Shown: positions 11,795-23,384 of the stretch, piece after piece
Numbering within the stretch: position 1 is the first letter of the stretch
Layout of the letters: every line of letters begins with the position of its first letter
Origin: Notamacropus eugenii
Taxonomy: Eukaryota; Chordata; Mammalia; Diprotodontia; Macropodidae
Assembly: GCF_028372415.1 (NCBI RefSeq)
Contig: NC_092872.1
Coordinates: forward strand, 547,582,205-547,646,204
Direction of reading: 5' to 3'
DNA: 64,000 nt
Position numbers and translations under genes: made by a program
Notes under the pieces: generated by a model
Database searches by the model: none
The model's input: the letters and a program-made list of their open reading frames with translations, nothing else
Told to the model about the DNA's origin: nothing

Positions 11795-11980
11795 AACTGA
11801 TAGACTATCAGAACTAGAAGAGGCCAGAAAAAATATCCAGTCCAACCACTGCCATTTTATAGGTGAAGGAACTAAGGATCATAGAGGGGAAGGGACACAA
11901 AGGCACCAGTCAGGACCGAGACAGAACACAGGTCTCCTGACTCCCTGTCCACTGTTCTTTTCACACAACATGGTGCTTTC
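11795..11980 (-). repeat. CORE-SINE
   Basis: 'tatccagtccaacc', 'cattttataggtgaagg' and 'ctcctgactccctgtccactg' are the complement of the SINE body and head. Confidence 0.6.
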
Positions 11981-12231
11981 CTCCTTACTAAAGGACCTTT
12001 CTTTGTACTGTGTGCTTATTTTAAAAATTAGTAATGCAAATCTCCTTCCGTCTGTTGTCTTCCACCACAGTGTTCTTTCTTGAGCAGAATCTTATCTAGC
12101 CTTGCCAACTTAAACTAGCCAGAGATCAGTAATACTTCCACTAGCAGAGGAGGGTCTGTGGATTTGGGTGACATGGAGTGAAACATTGGAGCTTTCATTT
12201 CTTCTCTTTTTTCTCCATTTAAATGTTTTAG

Positions 12232-12351
12232 TCTGAACAACAGAAAAAGCAACAAGAAGCTGAGAATCAGCATCGACAAGAGAGAAAAAGACTTCGCCGT
12301 TCAGCTGGACACCTTAAGACTCAGCGCAGAAGAGGACATCCATTTCATTGA
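12232..12351 (+). CDS. NOL10: NOL10, last coding exon with stop codon
   Basis: This exon encodes 39 residues and a TGA stop at 12349-12351. It starts SEQQKKQQEAENQHRQERK and ends RRRGHPFH. The acceptor is tgttttag (AG at 12230-12231), and the phase-0 start agrees with the phase-0 end of the exon at 7698. The peptide is almost all lysine, arginine and glutamine and is probably a flexible basic tail used for nucleolar and rRNA contacts (inference). RLRRSAGHLK is a strong match to the end of vertebrate NOL10, while the last eight residues differ from human as I remember it. The intron between the two exons is 4.5 kb. Nothing here suggests truncation. Confidence 0.93.
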   Translation, partial: SEQQKKQQEAENQHRQERKRLRRSAGHLKTQRRRGHPFH

Positions 12352-13144
12352 TTGTGGAATTCCTGTTCCTTAATATGCACAGTGGAGGTGGGAGGGGAGA
12401 AATGGAACTAAGTTTTACTGTTCTTACAGGATATTAAGCAAAAAAAATTGAACTTTTACAACCCTATTTGAATCACTGAGTCTTGTAACTGTAAAGATAT
12501 AACTCCTTTTCCACAGAAATCTGGGATTTGGACTTCCATGAATCTGTACATATTAATAATTGGTTATGTTATAATTTGAATGTATTGTTTGTAGAAATTA
12601 TTCCTAAAGACATGTTATTTCTTTACTGTAGTTTATCAAGTAAACTGATTTTTTATCAGTATATTTTTATACTGTTTTTATCAGTTGTATACAGTTTTCA
12701 TCAGTTTATCAGGTAAACTGTCTTTTTTTTTTTTAAGTCTCCTGAAATGTGTACCATTAGAAACTGAATTCACCTGACGTGTTGATTCTGTGCCAAGAAT
12801 TGAGTTCAGGGTTCAGCTCTTTTCTGTTAGAATGACTGCTACCCCCTCATAATTGTATCACCTGGAAGCTAGCCTTCAAACTGTGCGAGATGACTTTTTG
12901 GTCAGATTTGTGTTTATGTTTGTATTTATATAAATGTAGGAGAGATGGAGAGGAGTGGAGTGGTTTGTTGTTGTTTTGTTGAGAGAGAGAGAGAGAGAGA
13001 GAGAAAAAACTTTTTGGAAGAAACTGATTGAAATGAATACATTTCAAATAAGGAATTTACTTGAAGGAATGCTTCAAAGAATTGAAATTGAAAATTAATT
13101 GTAGTTTTTCAGGAGTTAAATGCATATTGAAATAAGATCTGACA
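12352..13144 (+). other. NOL10: NOL10 3' UTR (end not resolved)
   Basis: This non-coding sequence follows the NOL10 stop codon up to the first L1 fragment. No canonical AATAAA was found between 12352 and about 14.7 kb. Weak variants (AATAAG) occur near 13050 and 13132, so the cleavage site cannot be placed. It contains a (GA)n tract at 12980-13004 and two 17-bp direct repeats (16 of 17 identical) at 12631-12647 and 12704-12720, with further tttatcagt copies between them. Confidence 0.6.
12980..13004. repeat. (GA)n microsatellite
   Basis: About 12 GA units in the NOL10 3' UTR region. Confidence 0.9.
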
Positions 13145-13680
13145 ATATCTTTAAGTCCAGGTTTTTTCTGAGAGCATCCTGCTCATCATTTCTTACATTA
13201 CAACAGCATTCCATCATAATTACATACCACAATTTGTTCAGCCCATTTGATGGGCATCCCCTCAGTGTTTAATTCTTTGCCATGAGAAAAGAGAGGCTAT
13301 AAATATTTTTGTATGTATTTGTACATTTTGTACATTCCTTTTTGTTTTTTTTATCTCTTTTGGGATACAGACATAGCTGTGGTATTGCTAGGTCATGAGT
13401 TTATAGCCCTTTGGGCATAGTTCCAAATTACTCTACAGAATGGTTGAATTAGTTCACAGCTCTACCAAGAGTGCATTAATGTGTCTCATTTTTCCCACAT
13501 CCCCTCCAACATTGGTTATTTTCTTTTTCTTTCCTACTAACCAATTTAATATGTATGAGGTAGTACCTCAAAATTGTTTTAATTTGCATTTCTCCAATCA
13601 ATAGTGAGAGAATTTTTTCATGTGGCTATAGATAGTTTTGATTACTTCATCTGAAAAGGTCTCTTTCAGTTCTAAATCAA
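13145..13680 (-). mobile_element. Marsupial L1 3' region
   Basis: The forward strand is the complement of L1: 'ttccatcataattacatacc', 'agcccatttgatgggcatcc', 'tttgggcatagttccaaatt', 'cacagctctaccaagagtgc' and 'aatttgcatttctcc'. It lies just beyond the NOL10 3' UTR, in the opposite orientation to the gene. Confidence 0.8.
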
Positions 13681-13904
13681 TGAACCTATTTTTTCTTCAA
13701 CCCTGATAAGTGCACACTACCAACTTGTTAACTAGTGAAGTTGAGACAACCAAATACTCAAGCCTCAGGTTGGTACATTGCTTTGAGCTGCCTCTAATTA
13801 TCCAGTTCTCATTTCACAGTGAATTGAAATCATATTTGATTTGGTTTGATGTCCTGCCAGACTTGGTCCTGTTGTCTCTTTGAACCTTCTCGCCTCTCTT
13901 AATT

Positions 13905-14120
13905 ATCCACAAAGATTTATTAAGTACTTACTCTGTATTCAGTTAAACACTGAAGATGCAAAGAAAAAGCAAAAACTACTTCCCCTCAAAGAGCTTGTAT
14001 TCTTAATGGGGGGCTGGGGAGAGCAGCATGTGCATGATAAATAACTAGAAAATACATACGGAGTAGATACAGGATAATACTAGAAAGGGAGGCACTGGGA
14101 TGAGGTTTGAAGCAAGCTAG
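13905..14120 (-). repeat. L2 3'-end fragment
   Basis: 'caaagatttattaagtacttac' and 'caaagagcttgtattc' are the complement of the L2 tail. Confidence 0.7.
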
Positions 14121-14635
14121 TTATTCTAAGAAGTGAAGATGAGTAGAGCAATGTATTATGGACATGAGATTTATAAGACCATAGACGTGATCCCTATAGT
14201 GATCTGTTCACTCTGTTTCCCTGTCTGGGGTAGACTTTTTCAATTTGAGATTCAAATTCCCCTTTTCCTTTGTGCCCCCCGTTCCTTCATAAAACCCCCA
14301 AACTTCCTGAACCTAATTATAGATAGGTTAGATCCTATCTTTGGTCCTGAGTAAAATATAAAAAGTAGAAATAGAGTAGACCAACCTAGGAAGAAAAACT
14401 GACATTTTTGAATTAGAACACTGGACTAGGAGTTTTGAGGTTTCAGTCCTACCCACTCTCTGCCTTAGAGAGTACTTCGGTGGATATTGGTGAGCTTTTT
14501 GATGGTAAGTTTTCCCACCAATCACACAAATAGCTACCCTTCCACAGTTTGTCATAACTATACAACTTTTATTCATGTTCTTCCACAAATCTGATTCAAG
14601 AGAATCTAACCAAGCAAGCTGGTGGCCTTCCACTC

Positions 14636-14800
14636 TGTCAGGGGTTCTTAACGTTTTAGGTGTGTATCATGAACCCCCTTTAAAATAATGTTTTTAAATG
14701 CATAAAGTACACAGCATTACAAAGAAAACCAATTATATTGAAATACGGTTATCGAATTATATGTGTGTATGTTTATATAAAGTTCACAGATACTTGGGTA
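14636..14800. mobile_element. hAT-like DNA transposon relic
   Basis: 'caggggttcttaacg', 'atcatgaacccccttt', 'aatgtttttaaatgcataaa' and 'accaattatattgaaatac' match a mammalian hAT consensus in order. The right terminus is decayed. Confidence 0.5.
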
Positions 14801-15929
14801 GGTCTTTTTGTGGCTGTCAGTGTAGCACTTGACCTGTCCATCTGTTGCCTCTCGTTAGCTACATGAGACTGGTCCACTTCCTTTTACTAGCATGCATTTC
14901 CTGTATAACATGCATCCATTTCCTTTAGGCCCCTTGCACCAAATAGTGACTGGCAATACACTACAGTCCCCTTATCCCAATACAAACCTCTCTCTTTGAA
15001 TCACTCACCCTTATGATTCTCAAGCAATTCTGGGATAGTTTGCAACCGTATGGCATCATTGGAAGAATATTGGTGTTGAAAAGATATGTTTTTGTGTCAA
15101 GAACTAGCCTTGGATCATTGAAAACACTATGCGGTCCATCCTGTGTTCTTTCTTCTGTTGAATTCTGGGCCTAGGCCACTTCTGTAGTGTCTGAACACTT
15201 AGTTCTGCTGTAATGCTTGTTTTGAAAATGTGAATTTGTTCCAATGAGATTGATATATATTAGGGAACAATTTCAATATAATATGAACTTGATGTTTACT
15301 TATGCACTGTTTTATCAGGGACAAACAACAAACTGCACTCAGTTCTCCAAGCACAAAACATACACACAGTTTCACTGTGGGTGTTGTCCTGCAGGTTGGA
15401 AAATTCACTAGCTATAGTCCTTCCCACACTCCCCTATGTAAACTTACAGTCTTTTTCATGGCAAAGTTCCATTTTTATTGCATTATCTTATGGTGCAATA
15501 ACAGCCCTGGACTAGCGAGGGCCGGTTCAACTCTATCCCCTCCTCCTCCATGGTGCAGGGCCAGACCCTGACCCCTTGAGCCTCCATGCTCCGGTCTGGC
15601 AAAAATTGGACTTTGCCAACCTGGCTTCAGGTAGAGCAGTGGTCTGAGGTCAGTGGTACTGCCACTAATCTGTATTTATGTATTTTTTAAACCATTTAGT
15701 ATGTATAAAACTTATGTTTTTATCAGGTTCCTGGTTTTTTTTTCTCCAACATGTTACTGACAGTGTTTGAGTTTGTCCTCCAATCCCATTTTTCCCTTGG
15801 GTGTTGTCATTTTTATAGTTCATTTTTGCAAAGTGCAAAAATTTTTTAGGAAATCATGTTGCATTATAGCAGAATTTACTGTACTGGATCTGATATTCTC
15901 TACCAGCTTTCAGTTAATTTGCAAATCTT
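14801..15929. other. No gene or clear repeat
   Basis: Mostly unassigned. At 15500-15605 a GC-rich, CpG-containing patch carries the inverted 8-mers gccagacc and ggtctggc. An apparent ORF at 15302-15571 has no recognisable domain. Confidence 0.4.
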
Positions 15930-16095
15930 TGACCCTGGGCAGATCACTTAATTTCTCTCAGCCTCATTTTCCTGATCACCAAAATGGAAATCATAATGGC
16001 ACCCACCTTACAGATTGTGAGGCTCAAGTGAGGTCAAGTAAAGCATTTTACCGACCTTAAAATGTAAGTGCTAGCTACTATCATTATTTTTTATA
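15930..16095 (+). repeat. MIR-like SINE
   Basis: 'tgaccctgggcagatcacttaat', 'cctcattttcctgatc' and 'gaggctcaagtgagg' are in MIR order. Confidence 0.7.
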
Positions 16096-16689
16096 GTGAA
16101 GATATCATGCAATCTGCTGAAATTTAAAAGTGCATCAGGATTTTATGAAGACTGTGAATATATTTGCTATGAGCACAGAGCTTCAAACCTTGTGCTTCAG
16201 AGGAAAAATTGTAATGTTGGCCATCTAATGATGATAAAGTAAATAGAAGCTCTCTCTCTCCCTACCCTGCACCCATACCCTTTTCTTGTTTTTCTTGCTC
16301 ATTGGTTGTACTGCTGGCACATTTTGGTATTATCTTTGGGAACTCAAGGACTTCAGCTTTTCATTTGGCTAAAGGTTCATATTTTAAAAAAAAATAAAAC
16401 AAATATAGGTTTGTTTTTTTAACTACTCTCAAGGACCTATCCTTAATGTTATTTAAATGTAGATTATATATTGAAGAACATTAACAGTGATAATGTGAAA
16501 TTCTGTGATTTTTTTAAACATTTTTGATAGATTAAAACATTGAGTTCCTCATTTAAAGACCAATTATGATTTTGGAATGTCTTTCAAATATAGGTTTGGC
16601 TATATACCTCTGCCATTCAATTGTAACACAAAAGCCTGGAATTTAAAAGCCTGATTTCTTGCAAGTGTAGAAAATCATAGTTCTCATTT
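16096..16689. other. No feature recognised
   Basis: AT-rich unassigned sequence with short T and A runs. Confidence 0.5.
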
Positions 16690-17400
16690 TATCTAGTGCC
16701 CTGTTGGAGGAGTTGTGAACTGATCGTTTTGGAGAGCAATTTGGAGCTATATCCAAAGGGCTATAAAATTGCATACTCTTTGACCCAGAAATACTAATAC
16801 GAGGTCCATGTCCCAAAGGGATTTAAAAAAAAGAAGGGAAAGGACCTACATGTGCAAAAATGTTTATAGCTGCTCTTTTTTGTGGTGTGAAAGAAAGGGG
16901 GTGCCCATCAATTGGGGAATGGTTTAACAAGTTGTGGCATATGATTATGATGGCTTGCTATTGTGCTATAAAATGAGCAGGATGATTTCAGAAAAACCTG
17001 GATTTACGTGAACTGATGCAAAATGAAGTGGTAAAAACCAGGAGAACATTGTACTCGGTAACAACCATATTACATTATGATCAACTGTGAATGACTTAGC
17101 TATTCTCAGCAATGCAATGATCCAAGACAATTCCAAAACACTTATGATGAAGCGTGCTCTCCACATCCAGAGAAAGAACTGATAGAGTCTGAATGCAGGC
17201 TGAAGCATACTTTTAAATGTTTTCTTCATTGTTGTTGAGTTTTCATCTGTTTTCTTTCCCATGACTAATATAAAAATGATTTACATGTGTATAATCTATA
17301 GCAAATTGCTTGTCTTTTCAATGGGAGGGAGATAAGGGAGAGATTTGGAACGAAAAATTTTTAAGAGAATGTTTAAAGCTGTTTTTACGTGTAATTGGAA
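16690..17400 (+). mobile_element. Marsupial L1 3' end
   Basis: Well-preserved blocks of the marsupial L1 end: 'ggagagcaatttggagct', 'gggctataaaattgcatac', 'cccatcaattggggaatgg', 'gtgaactgatgcaaaatgaag', 'ccaggagaacattgtac', 'ctccacatccagagaaagaac' and 'gggagggagataaggg'. It is truncated at the 5' end and has no intact ORF. Confidence 0.88.
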
Positions 17401-17539
17401 AAATTATATATGTGTATACACACACATTTAAATTGTGGATTTAGGCACTTTACACAGTTCTACACCCAGTTAATTAGTGTTTTGTGAACTTTTGTTGATT
17501 TGTTAAATTGACAAACAACAGTATTGACAGGAGGTTTTC

Positions 17540-17690
17540 TTGCCTTACATCAACTGAATGAATGTCAGTTCCTTGAGGGTGGGAGCTATTTTTCATTTTA
17601 ATCTTTATATCTCAAGGGCTTAACACAGTGCCTTTAGTGGTCACTTATTAAATATTCATTGAATGGAATTGATTTGAATCAGGCTTCTCT
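17540..17690 (+). repeat. L2 3' tail
   Basis: 'cagttccttgagggtgggagc', 'ttaacacagtgcctttag' and 'attaaatattcattgaatgg' are the L2 end. Confidence 0.75.
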
Positions 17691-18884
17691 TCATAGTTAC
17701 AGAAACTTCGTTACTTTATGAAAATTGAATTCTGATTTTAAATGTCAGTTACATTTTATTCTTAATGATTAGCTTCTCTGTTACATTGTTGAACTGGGAC
17801 CTGAGTTAATATGTTATTCTGAAGTAAATATTTGTTTCTTCACTTTTTACATGTATGCCATTCTAAGCTTATAATTTTAAAGCAATTAGATTCCAAACAG
17901 TCATCCTTTCAGTTGTTATGCTTATGATCTATTATAAGTAAACATCCTGGGATGAATAAGAGTCATAACTCCTTCTTTCAGTGAGCTTCCATATATGAAA
18001 ACTTAACTATGCCCAAATAGGAAAGTCTGCTACAAGACAGAAGTCTATTATGAATTGCCCAGTGTGGAAGGTGACTTCATTAGTGTTTACTAATTCTTGT
18101 TTTCATTTTTCTCTCCTTTAGTAATGAGCCTGCCATCTCAAATAATACAAGGTCAATTCCCTTTTTATAAATACTGTTTCTAAATAATTCTCCCTCTTGC
18201 CTTTTATTCTGATGTGTCAGAAGGTTTCTTGCCTCAGACAGCAGTATTTTGAGGTGACTTTATGGATTCCCATAAAATGATTTGGGGAAAGGATTTTTCC
18301 AATTCATCAAGAATAAGTATTCTCATCTTGGAGCTGCTGTGATTTTGTTGTATATTATATGGCCCCTCTACTTTCCTTCACATAATCTTCCTACTCCTAT
18401 ATATGTGGTTTTGGTATATATATCTTTTTCCTTTCACTGTGACCTGTAATCAAACACCCCCCATCTTAGAACACATTATTTAATTCTGCTGTTTTGTACA
18501 GCTGTACAGCAATCACTGCATCGCTGGGGTCAAAAAATTCATCACCAAAACTCTCCTCCTCAGAAAATGGAGGCAGCCTATTGCTGGACTCCTATTTAAT
18601 AAAGTCTTTTCATCATGGTAAAGTGGAACCTGCCAGAGCTTGTGCAGCACCGGCATAGCCTTCAAGTACCTATTATTGCCTCACATTACAATGAGGCATC
18701 AGAGTAGAATTCTGCAAAGGTGATGCTGTCTAGCTCTGAGTCATGGGATGTCATAGTCTCTGAAAAATTCAAGTTGCAAGTCATCTGAAAGGCAATATTG
18801 GTGGGTAGTGGATGTGAGTAGGCAGCAATATGAAACCACAAGGGCTTACACCTGAGAAATGGGGCAAAAAATGTCAGAGAAGCA
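17691..18884. other. No feature recognised
   Basis: About 1.2 kb without a named repeat or coding signature. Confidence 0.45.
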
Positions 18885-18965
18885 ACAAGTGTTTATTATA
18901 TGTCTGTGTGCCAGGCATTGTGCACATAGAGAAATGTATGACCAGAAAAAAGTGAGTCAGCTGTA
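18885..18965 (-). repeat. L2 tail fragment
   Basis: 'gtgtttattatatgtctgtgtgccaggcattgtgc' is the complement of the L2 3' end. Confidence 0.6.
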
Positions 18966-19309
18966 AGAGTGAGAGATAATCAAATGGGTAGCTCACGTGC
19001 TCCGTTTGTATCTTCCTAGAAAATGATACTCAGGAGATGGACCTCTACTTCAGGATTTATAGGAGCCTATGGACAAGATCACGTGGGAAAAGGGTCTGAA
19101 CAGTGGAAAAGAAAATCCATTATCAAGTGAGATCAGCAATCCATTGAAGTATCTTGTTTGTTTTTATGCCGTTTGCTAAGGCTACTATTTAAATGCATTT
19201 CATTACTAGGATAGAGACTGAATGATAGCAGAGAGAAAGAAGGTAAGTCGAAGTCAGTATCCATGGTTGCTTCCAAGTACAAGATTTCATTAACAGTGAT
19301 CATACTGCA

Positions 19310-19432
19310 TTACAGAAAGCATTGCGTGTGTCTCCTCATCTATTTGGTAGTTAAAGCCCTTGCGACTTTGCCCCTTCCAATCTTTCCCATGTTCTCAACA
19401 TTTTATTCTCCATGTACTTTACAGTATGGCAA
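19310..19432 (+). mobile_element. L2-clade LINE, left part (split by LTR)
   Basis: 'ttaaagcccttgcgactttgcccc' and 'ccatgtactttacag' follow the L2 3' consensus, which resumes at 20004. Confidence 0.6.
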
Positions 19433-19999
19433 TGAGTGGAACAGGTATATTTAGTAAAGACCCCTCAGGTAGTAGAATAGGTATATTTAGTGAAAACCTT
19501 TCAGGGGCCCCTGGTGTCAGCCCCGTTTGTCTCACCTGGCCCTAAGAGAATGAGCAATAGAGATGCTGGTTTTTTTCTTAAAATTCTTTTTGTACTAGAG
19601 ATAGTCCTTGACAGAGACTGCTTTTGCTTACTCCCGGACTGCCTTTACTCACTCCATTATCTACTTTCCTAGACATTACTCCAGGTTACGTGACAGTCCT
19701 TGAACAGAAGTTGCTCACTCCTTATCCCCCTCTTTTTTTTCTAAAAATTACTCTTGTACACTTATTCCTTATTGCTGGGGTAGATTTTCCATGGATAGAT
19801 TGTACCCTCAAGGCTCAGCCAATGGGCTAAGAGGAAGGGGGTTAGGGTGGGAGTATTGTGGTCAGGGTCTCACCCTCCTCTGCCATCACCATCTTGAGCA
19901 CAGGCGAGAGTGCCCTTTCTCGAGAAAGCTGAGTAAATATCTTTCCTTTTTACTCCTTTGGTCAAGACTCTAATTTTATTAAGGGGGTCATTCCACACA
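19433..19999. mobile_element. Solo LTR of an endogenous retrovirus
   Basis: The 567-bp element begins TGAGTGGAAC and ends ATTCCACACA, imperfect inverted ends bounded by TG and CA. The tetranucleotide GCAA lies directly on both sides (19429-19432 and 20000-20003), a 4-bp target duplication as made by gammaretrovirus-like integrases. Near the left end are two 27-bp direct repeats (19443-19469 and 19479-19505, 23 of 27 identical), possibly a U3 enhancer duplication. A CCAAT lies near 19818. No internal retroviral sequence flanks it, so it is a recombined solo LTR. Orientation is inferred as +. Confidence 0.8.
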
Positions 20000-20003
20000 G
20001 CAA

Positions 20004-20350
20004 CACCTACTTTCTTACTATTCCTAACTCACAGCACTCCATTTCCTGATTCGGTGGCTGTGGCCCATGCCTGGAATTTCCCTTCTCTTCACCTCTGGCT
20101 TCCTTGAAGACTCCGTTCAAATCTTACTTTCTCCAGGTTCTCCTCTTCACTGCTAGGGCCTTCCCTCGGAGGTTACCTTTCATCTATGTATCTTGTATAT
20201 ATGTTCTATGTGTCTATATATCTATATAGTTGTTTGTGCGCTGTCTACCCCATTAGAATGTGAACTTCTTGGTGACAGGGATCATATTCTTCCCTTTTTT
20301 TTGTATCTCAACCACTTAGTATGTAGCATTTAATAAATGCTTGTTGGCTG
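20004..20350 (+). mobile_element. L2-clade LINE 3' end, right part (split by LTR)
   Basis: 'cagcactccatttcctgatt', 'cccatgcctggaatttccc', 'gtctaccccattagaatgtg' and 'taataaatgcttgttggctg' are colinear with the L2 3' end. Confidence 0.8.
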
Positions 20351-20377
20351 ATTGACTAGAATAAAAGCTTTTTTTTC

Positions 20378-20400
20378 CTTCCTTCCTTCCTTCCTTTTCT
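20378..20400. repeat. (CCTT)n tract
   Basis: Short tetranucleotide run directly after the L2 tail. Confidence 0.8.
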
Positions 20401-20639
20401 TTTTAGCGTAATTTGGTGTTATTGCAGAGAGATAGTGGAAAATTTATAAGTTCTGAAGCATTCTAGGCTTTTTGTGGTTCTTGAGGCGAATCCCTAAAGG
20501 TGGGCATGAATAATAAAAGGAGCACTAAGAATGAACTTGGGTGCTTTTCACTTGGATGGTAAAAAATGCATCTAAGCTCAAGGTGCAGCCTGACATAATT
20601 TTTCCAGATTTTCTTGAAGAGTGAAAGAAAATCTACACA

Positions 20640-20870
20640 ATATTTTGAAAGGTGGCATGTCCTAGTGTAGAAAGCTTGGATTAAGATGACCTAGGTTCAA
20701 GTTTCAATGTAGGTGCTAACACTTCCTAGTTATGCAGTCTTGGCTGAGATACCTTATTTCTTTGTGCTTAGTTTTCTCATCTGTAAAATGGAGATCATAA
20801 TATTTGTCCTCTCAGCTTATAGGATTGTTTTGAAAATAGAAAAAATGAAATTTTTATGTTTGCATCCAGT
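20640..20870 (+). repeat. MIR-like SINE
   Basis: 'ctaggttcaagtttcaatg', 'ctcatctgtaaaatggagatc' and 'aggattgttttgaaaat' are in MIR order. Confidence 0.65.
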
Positions 20871-20883
20871 ATTTGCCATGTCT

Positions 20884-21111
20884 TTTGCTGTTGTGCAGTC
20901 ATGTTCAACTTTTCATAGTCCCATTTGGAGTTTTCTTGGCAAAGTTTTCTTACTATTTCCTTCTCCAGCTCATTTTACAGGTGTGGAAACTGAAGCAAAC
21001 AGGGTTAAGTGACTTGCCCAGGGTCACACAGCTAGTAAATGTCTAAGGGCAAGATTTGAGCTTGGCAAGATTTGAACTCAGCACTCTAACCACTGTGCCA
21101 CTGGCTGCCCT
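20884..21111 (-). repeat. tRNA-headed SINE with perfect 12-bp duplication
   Basis: TTTGCCATGTCT stands on both sides (20872-20883 and 21112-21123). The body is the marsupial SINE whose 3' end carries the complement of 'cccatttggagttttcttggcaaag' and whose core is 'gggttaagtgacttgcccagg'. The exact duplication shows L1-type target-primed insertion and fixes both boundaries. Confidence 0.92.
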
Positions 21112-21334
21112 TTTGCCATGTCTAATGCTTTCCAGCAGCGACTTGAAAAAGGATTATATATAGAAACAATATGTGAATATAGTTCACAAGAGCTTGACCA
21201 ACTCTTTTCATTTCTTAATCATGAACAGCATTTTCATAGTTTTTGTCAACCACTTCTGTGCTATTTGTTGGCATAGTTTGGAGGATCCCATCAAGTCCTT
21301 CATTAGATTTCTTTACTTTTTTATTCTCTAGAAA

Positions 21335-21530
21335 GGATCATGAATTGAGAATAGGTAATAACCTTGGAGGATACATAGTCCAGCTCCTTTATGCTGTAGA
21401 TGAAAGTGCTGAGACCTAAAGAGGTTACATAATTTACCCAAGGTCATATAAGTCATAAGTGACAAAGTTAGGATTTGAACTTAAGTTCTCTGAAACCAAA
21501 TGGGACGTTCATTCTATTGAATCTTGTTAC
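21335..21530 (-). repeat. CORE-SINE fragment
   Basis: 'accttggaggatacatagtccag', 'ctaaagaggttacataattt' and 'aggatttgaacttaagttc' are the complement of the SINE. Confidence 0.6.
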
Positions 21531-21546
21531 TTCTCTTGGAACTTGG

Positions 21547-22069
21547 TGTAATGTTAATGTAAGGTTAATGGGGAGGGGAGGGAAGAGTTAAAGAGCTTCC
21601 CTGCCCATTAATAGGCCTCAGATACCTTTTGTTAATGTCTAATGAGGCATGGTGTTGTTCTCTCCAGCCCTGGAAAGTGTGTATATACTCTGAGGTGAGA
21701 TTTTACTTTGCGGCTTATTTTTTGGAAGAAGGTTCATGTGCCAGATGAGACTCTAGGCAGCTGTTTTAAGACGCACCCCCGGCTTTGAAAACCCAGATGT
21801 TGGTGCTTCTCTCTGTGGTAATGATTTATGTATTGTCTATGGTCAGACAGTTGAAAACCCTGTCTGTTGGTCTTTCTGTTTGTCTTTTCTATCTGTATTA
21901 TCTCTGAAATTCAGCATGCTGACTTTCTCCTGAACTACATGAATGATATATGTGTTTGATTAAAGTGACTGTTGATTCCTCAAAAGCTGCTTTCCTTTTA
22001 GAAAAGCAGATCTAAGAACCTGTACAGCAGGCCCTCCTGTGTATGCTGGGGATGGTCCTTGCTGTTACA
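21547..22069. mobile_element. Probable solo LTR
   Basis: The ends TGTAATG and TGTTACA are inverted TG...CA termini. Inside are a TATA-like 'gtgtatatactctg' near 21680 and ATTAAA near 21960. Flanking tetramers TTGG and TTAG differ at one base. The first 60 bases share 'TGTAATG' and 'cattaataggcc' with the LTR at 49948. No internal region is attached. Confidence 0.55.
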
Positions 22070-22071
22070 TT

Positions 22072-22322
22072 AGGCTAATAATAATAGCTAATGTTTATTG
22101 CATGTACCAGATATTGTGCTAAGCACTTTACACGTATCTCATTTGATCCTCACAATAACCCTGGGAGGTAGGTTTTATTATTTTCCACACTTCACAGTTG
22201 AGAAAACTGAAGTTAGTAGAGGTCAAGTGACCTGCATAATATCATAGAGCTAGTAAATTTCTGAGGCTGGATTTGAACTCAGGTGTTCCTGACTCTTGTC
22301 TCCTGAACTATCCAGCTGCTTC
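22072..22322 (-). repeat. MIR (near full length)
   Basis: 'gctaatgtttattgcatgtacc', 'tgctaagcactttacacg', 'tcctcacaataaccctgggaggtagg', 'gaggtcaagtgacctgc' and 'ggatttgaactcagg' form the full MIR complement. Confidence 0.85.
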
Positions 22323-23384
22323 CTCATGAAGCTTCTTGCTACCTTCAGAATGGTCTGTTTGCTTATTTATATTAATGAGCATTGCAAGGCACAGTGACAA
22401 TGGGTTCCATGATAGTATACTTTCTGTTGTTTTTGGGTGTAGGATGAATCCTACTCAACCAACTTGTATACAACAAATGTTTTATAGGCACAATTCCCAA
22501 TGAGAGAGATACTTAGAATATACTGCATGAAAGTATCTATGAATCAGTGAAACCAATAAGACTAGTTGAATTTTTACTCTCAAAATTCAAGTTGCATTCT
22601 CTTGAAGTTGTTTCATGTTTCCTGAGCAATAGATTGAAGTATCTACTGGTTTCTTTTCAAAGTGTGGTTGAAATAATCACTTTTGTATAGTGAAGATGAC
22701 ATTGGATAAATTGGTGCTTGAGTATCTATACCTCCACTGTCCCTGCACAGACACTCAGCACCTCATGTTTATGAGTACTTGTTGGGAAAATTTTTTCATT
22801 GGTCATATTGAGAAGAGGGAACTGTACTAGGTGCTTGGAGGATTTATATTATCAGAGAATAAATAAACAATCTTTACCTTTAAGGAAAACATAGCCTAAA
22901 GAAATAGTGCAGACATTCCAGAATAGGACTGCTTCAGTGAAATATTGGCCTTCAATGGTAATTCCTGTATATTAGAGGCAGATACCAGAATGGTCATTTT
23001 CCTCACTTGGGACTCCCCAGTGAGAGTTCCTGGACACATTTTTAATTAAAGAGGAAATGATTATTCTTCAAAGCTGGTCATCAACAGATTGCTTTTCTAT
23101 GACAATATTTGTCCATAATCAGCCCGCCTGAAATCACGAAATTATTGTCCAGACTTAGGTTTCCTGTCAGGTGCAAGGCCAGCCATATTTTTATAGCAAC
23201 CTTGATCTCCTCCCAGGGCTCAAGACAGAAAACGGTAATGCTGCTTTCCCTTTCCCCCCTTTACCAGAAAAATATAGGATAACACTTCAGACTTTATTGG
23301 AAGAAAGGTGCTGTATGTAGCCAAAATACTATCTACATTTCTCATAGATAAGAGTATATGGAGATGTAGCGAATTTTAAAAAAA
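22323..23384. other. No feature recognised
   Basis: Unassigned sequence of about 1 kb. Confidence 0.45.
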
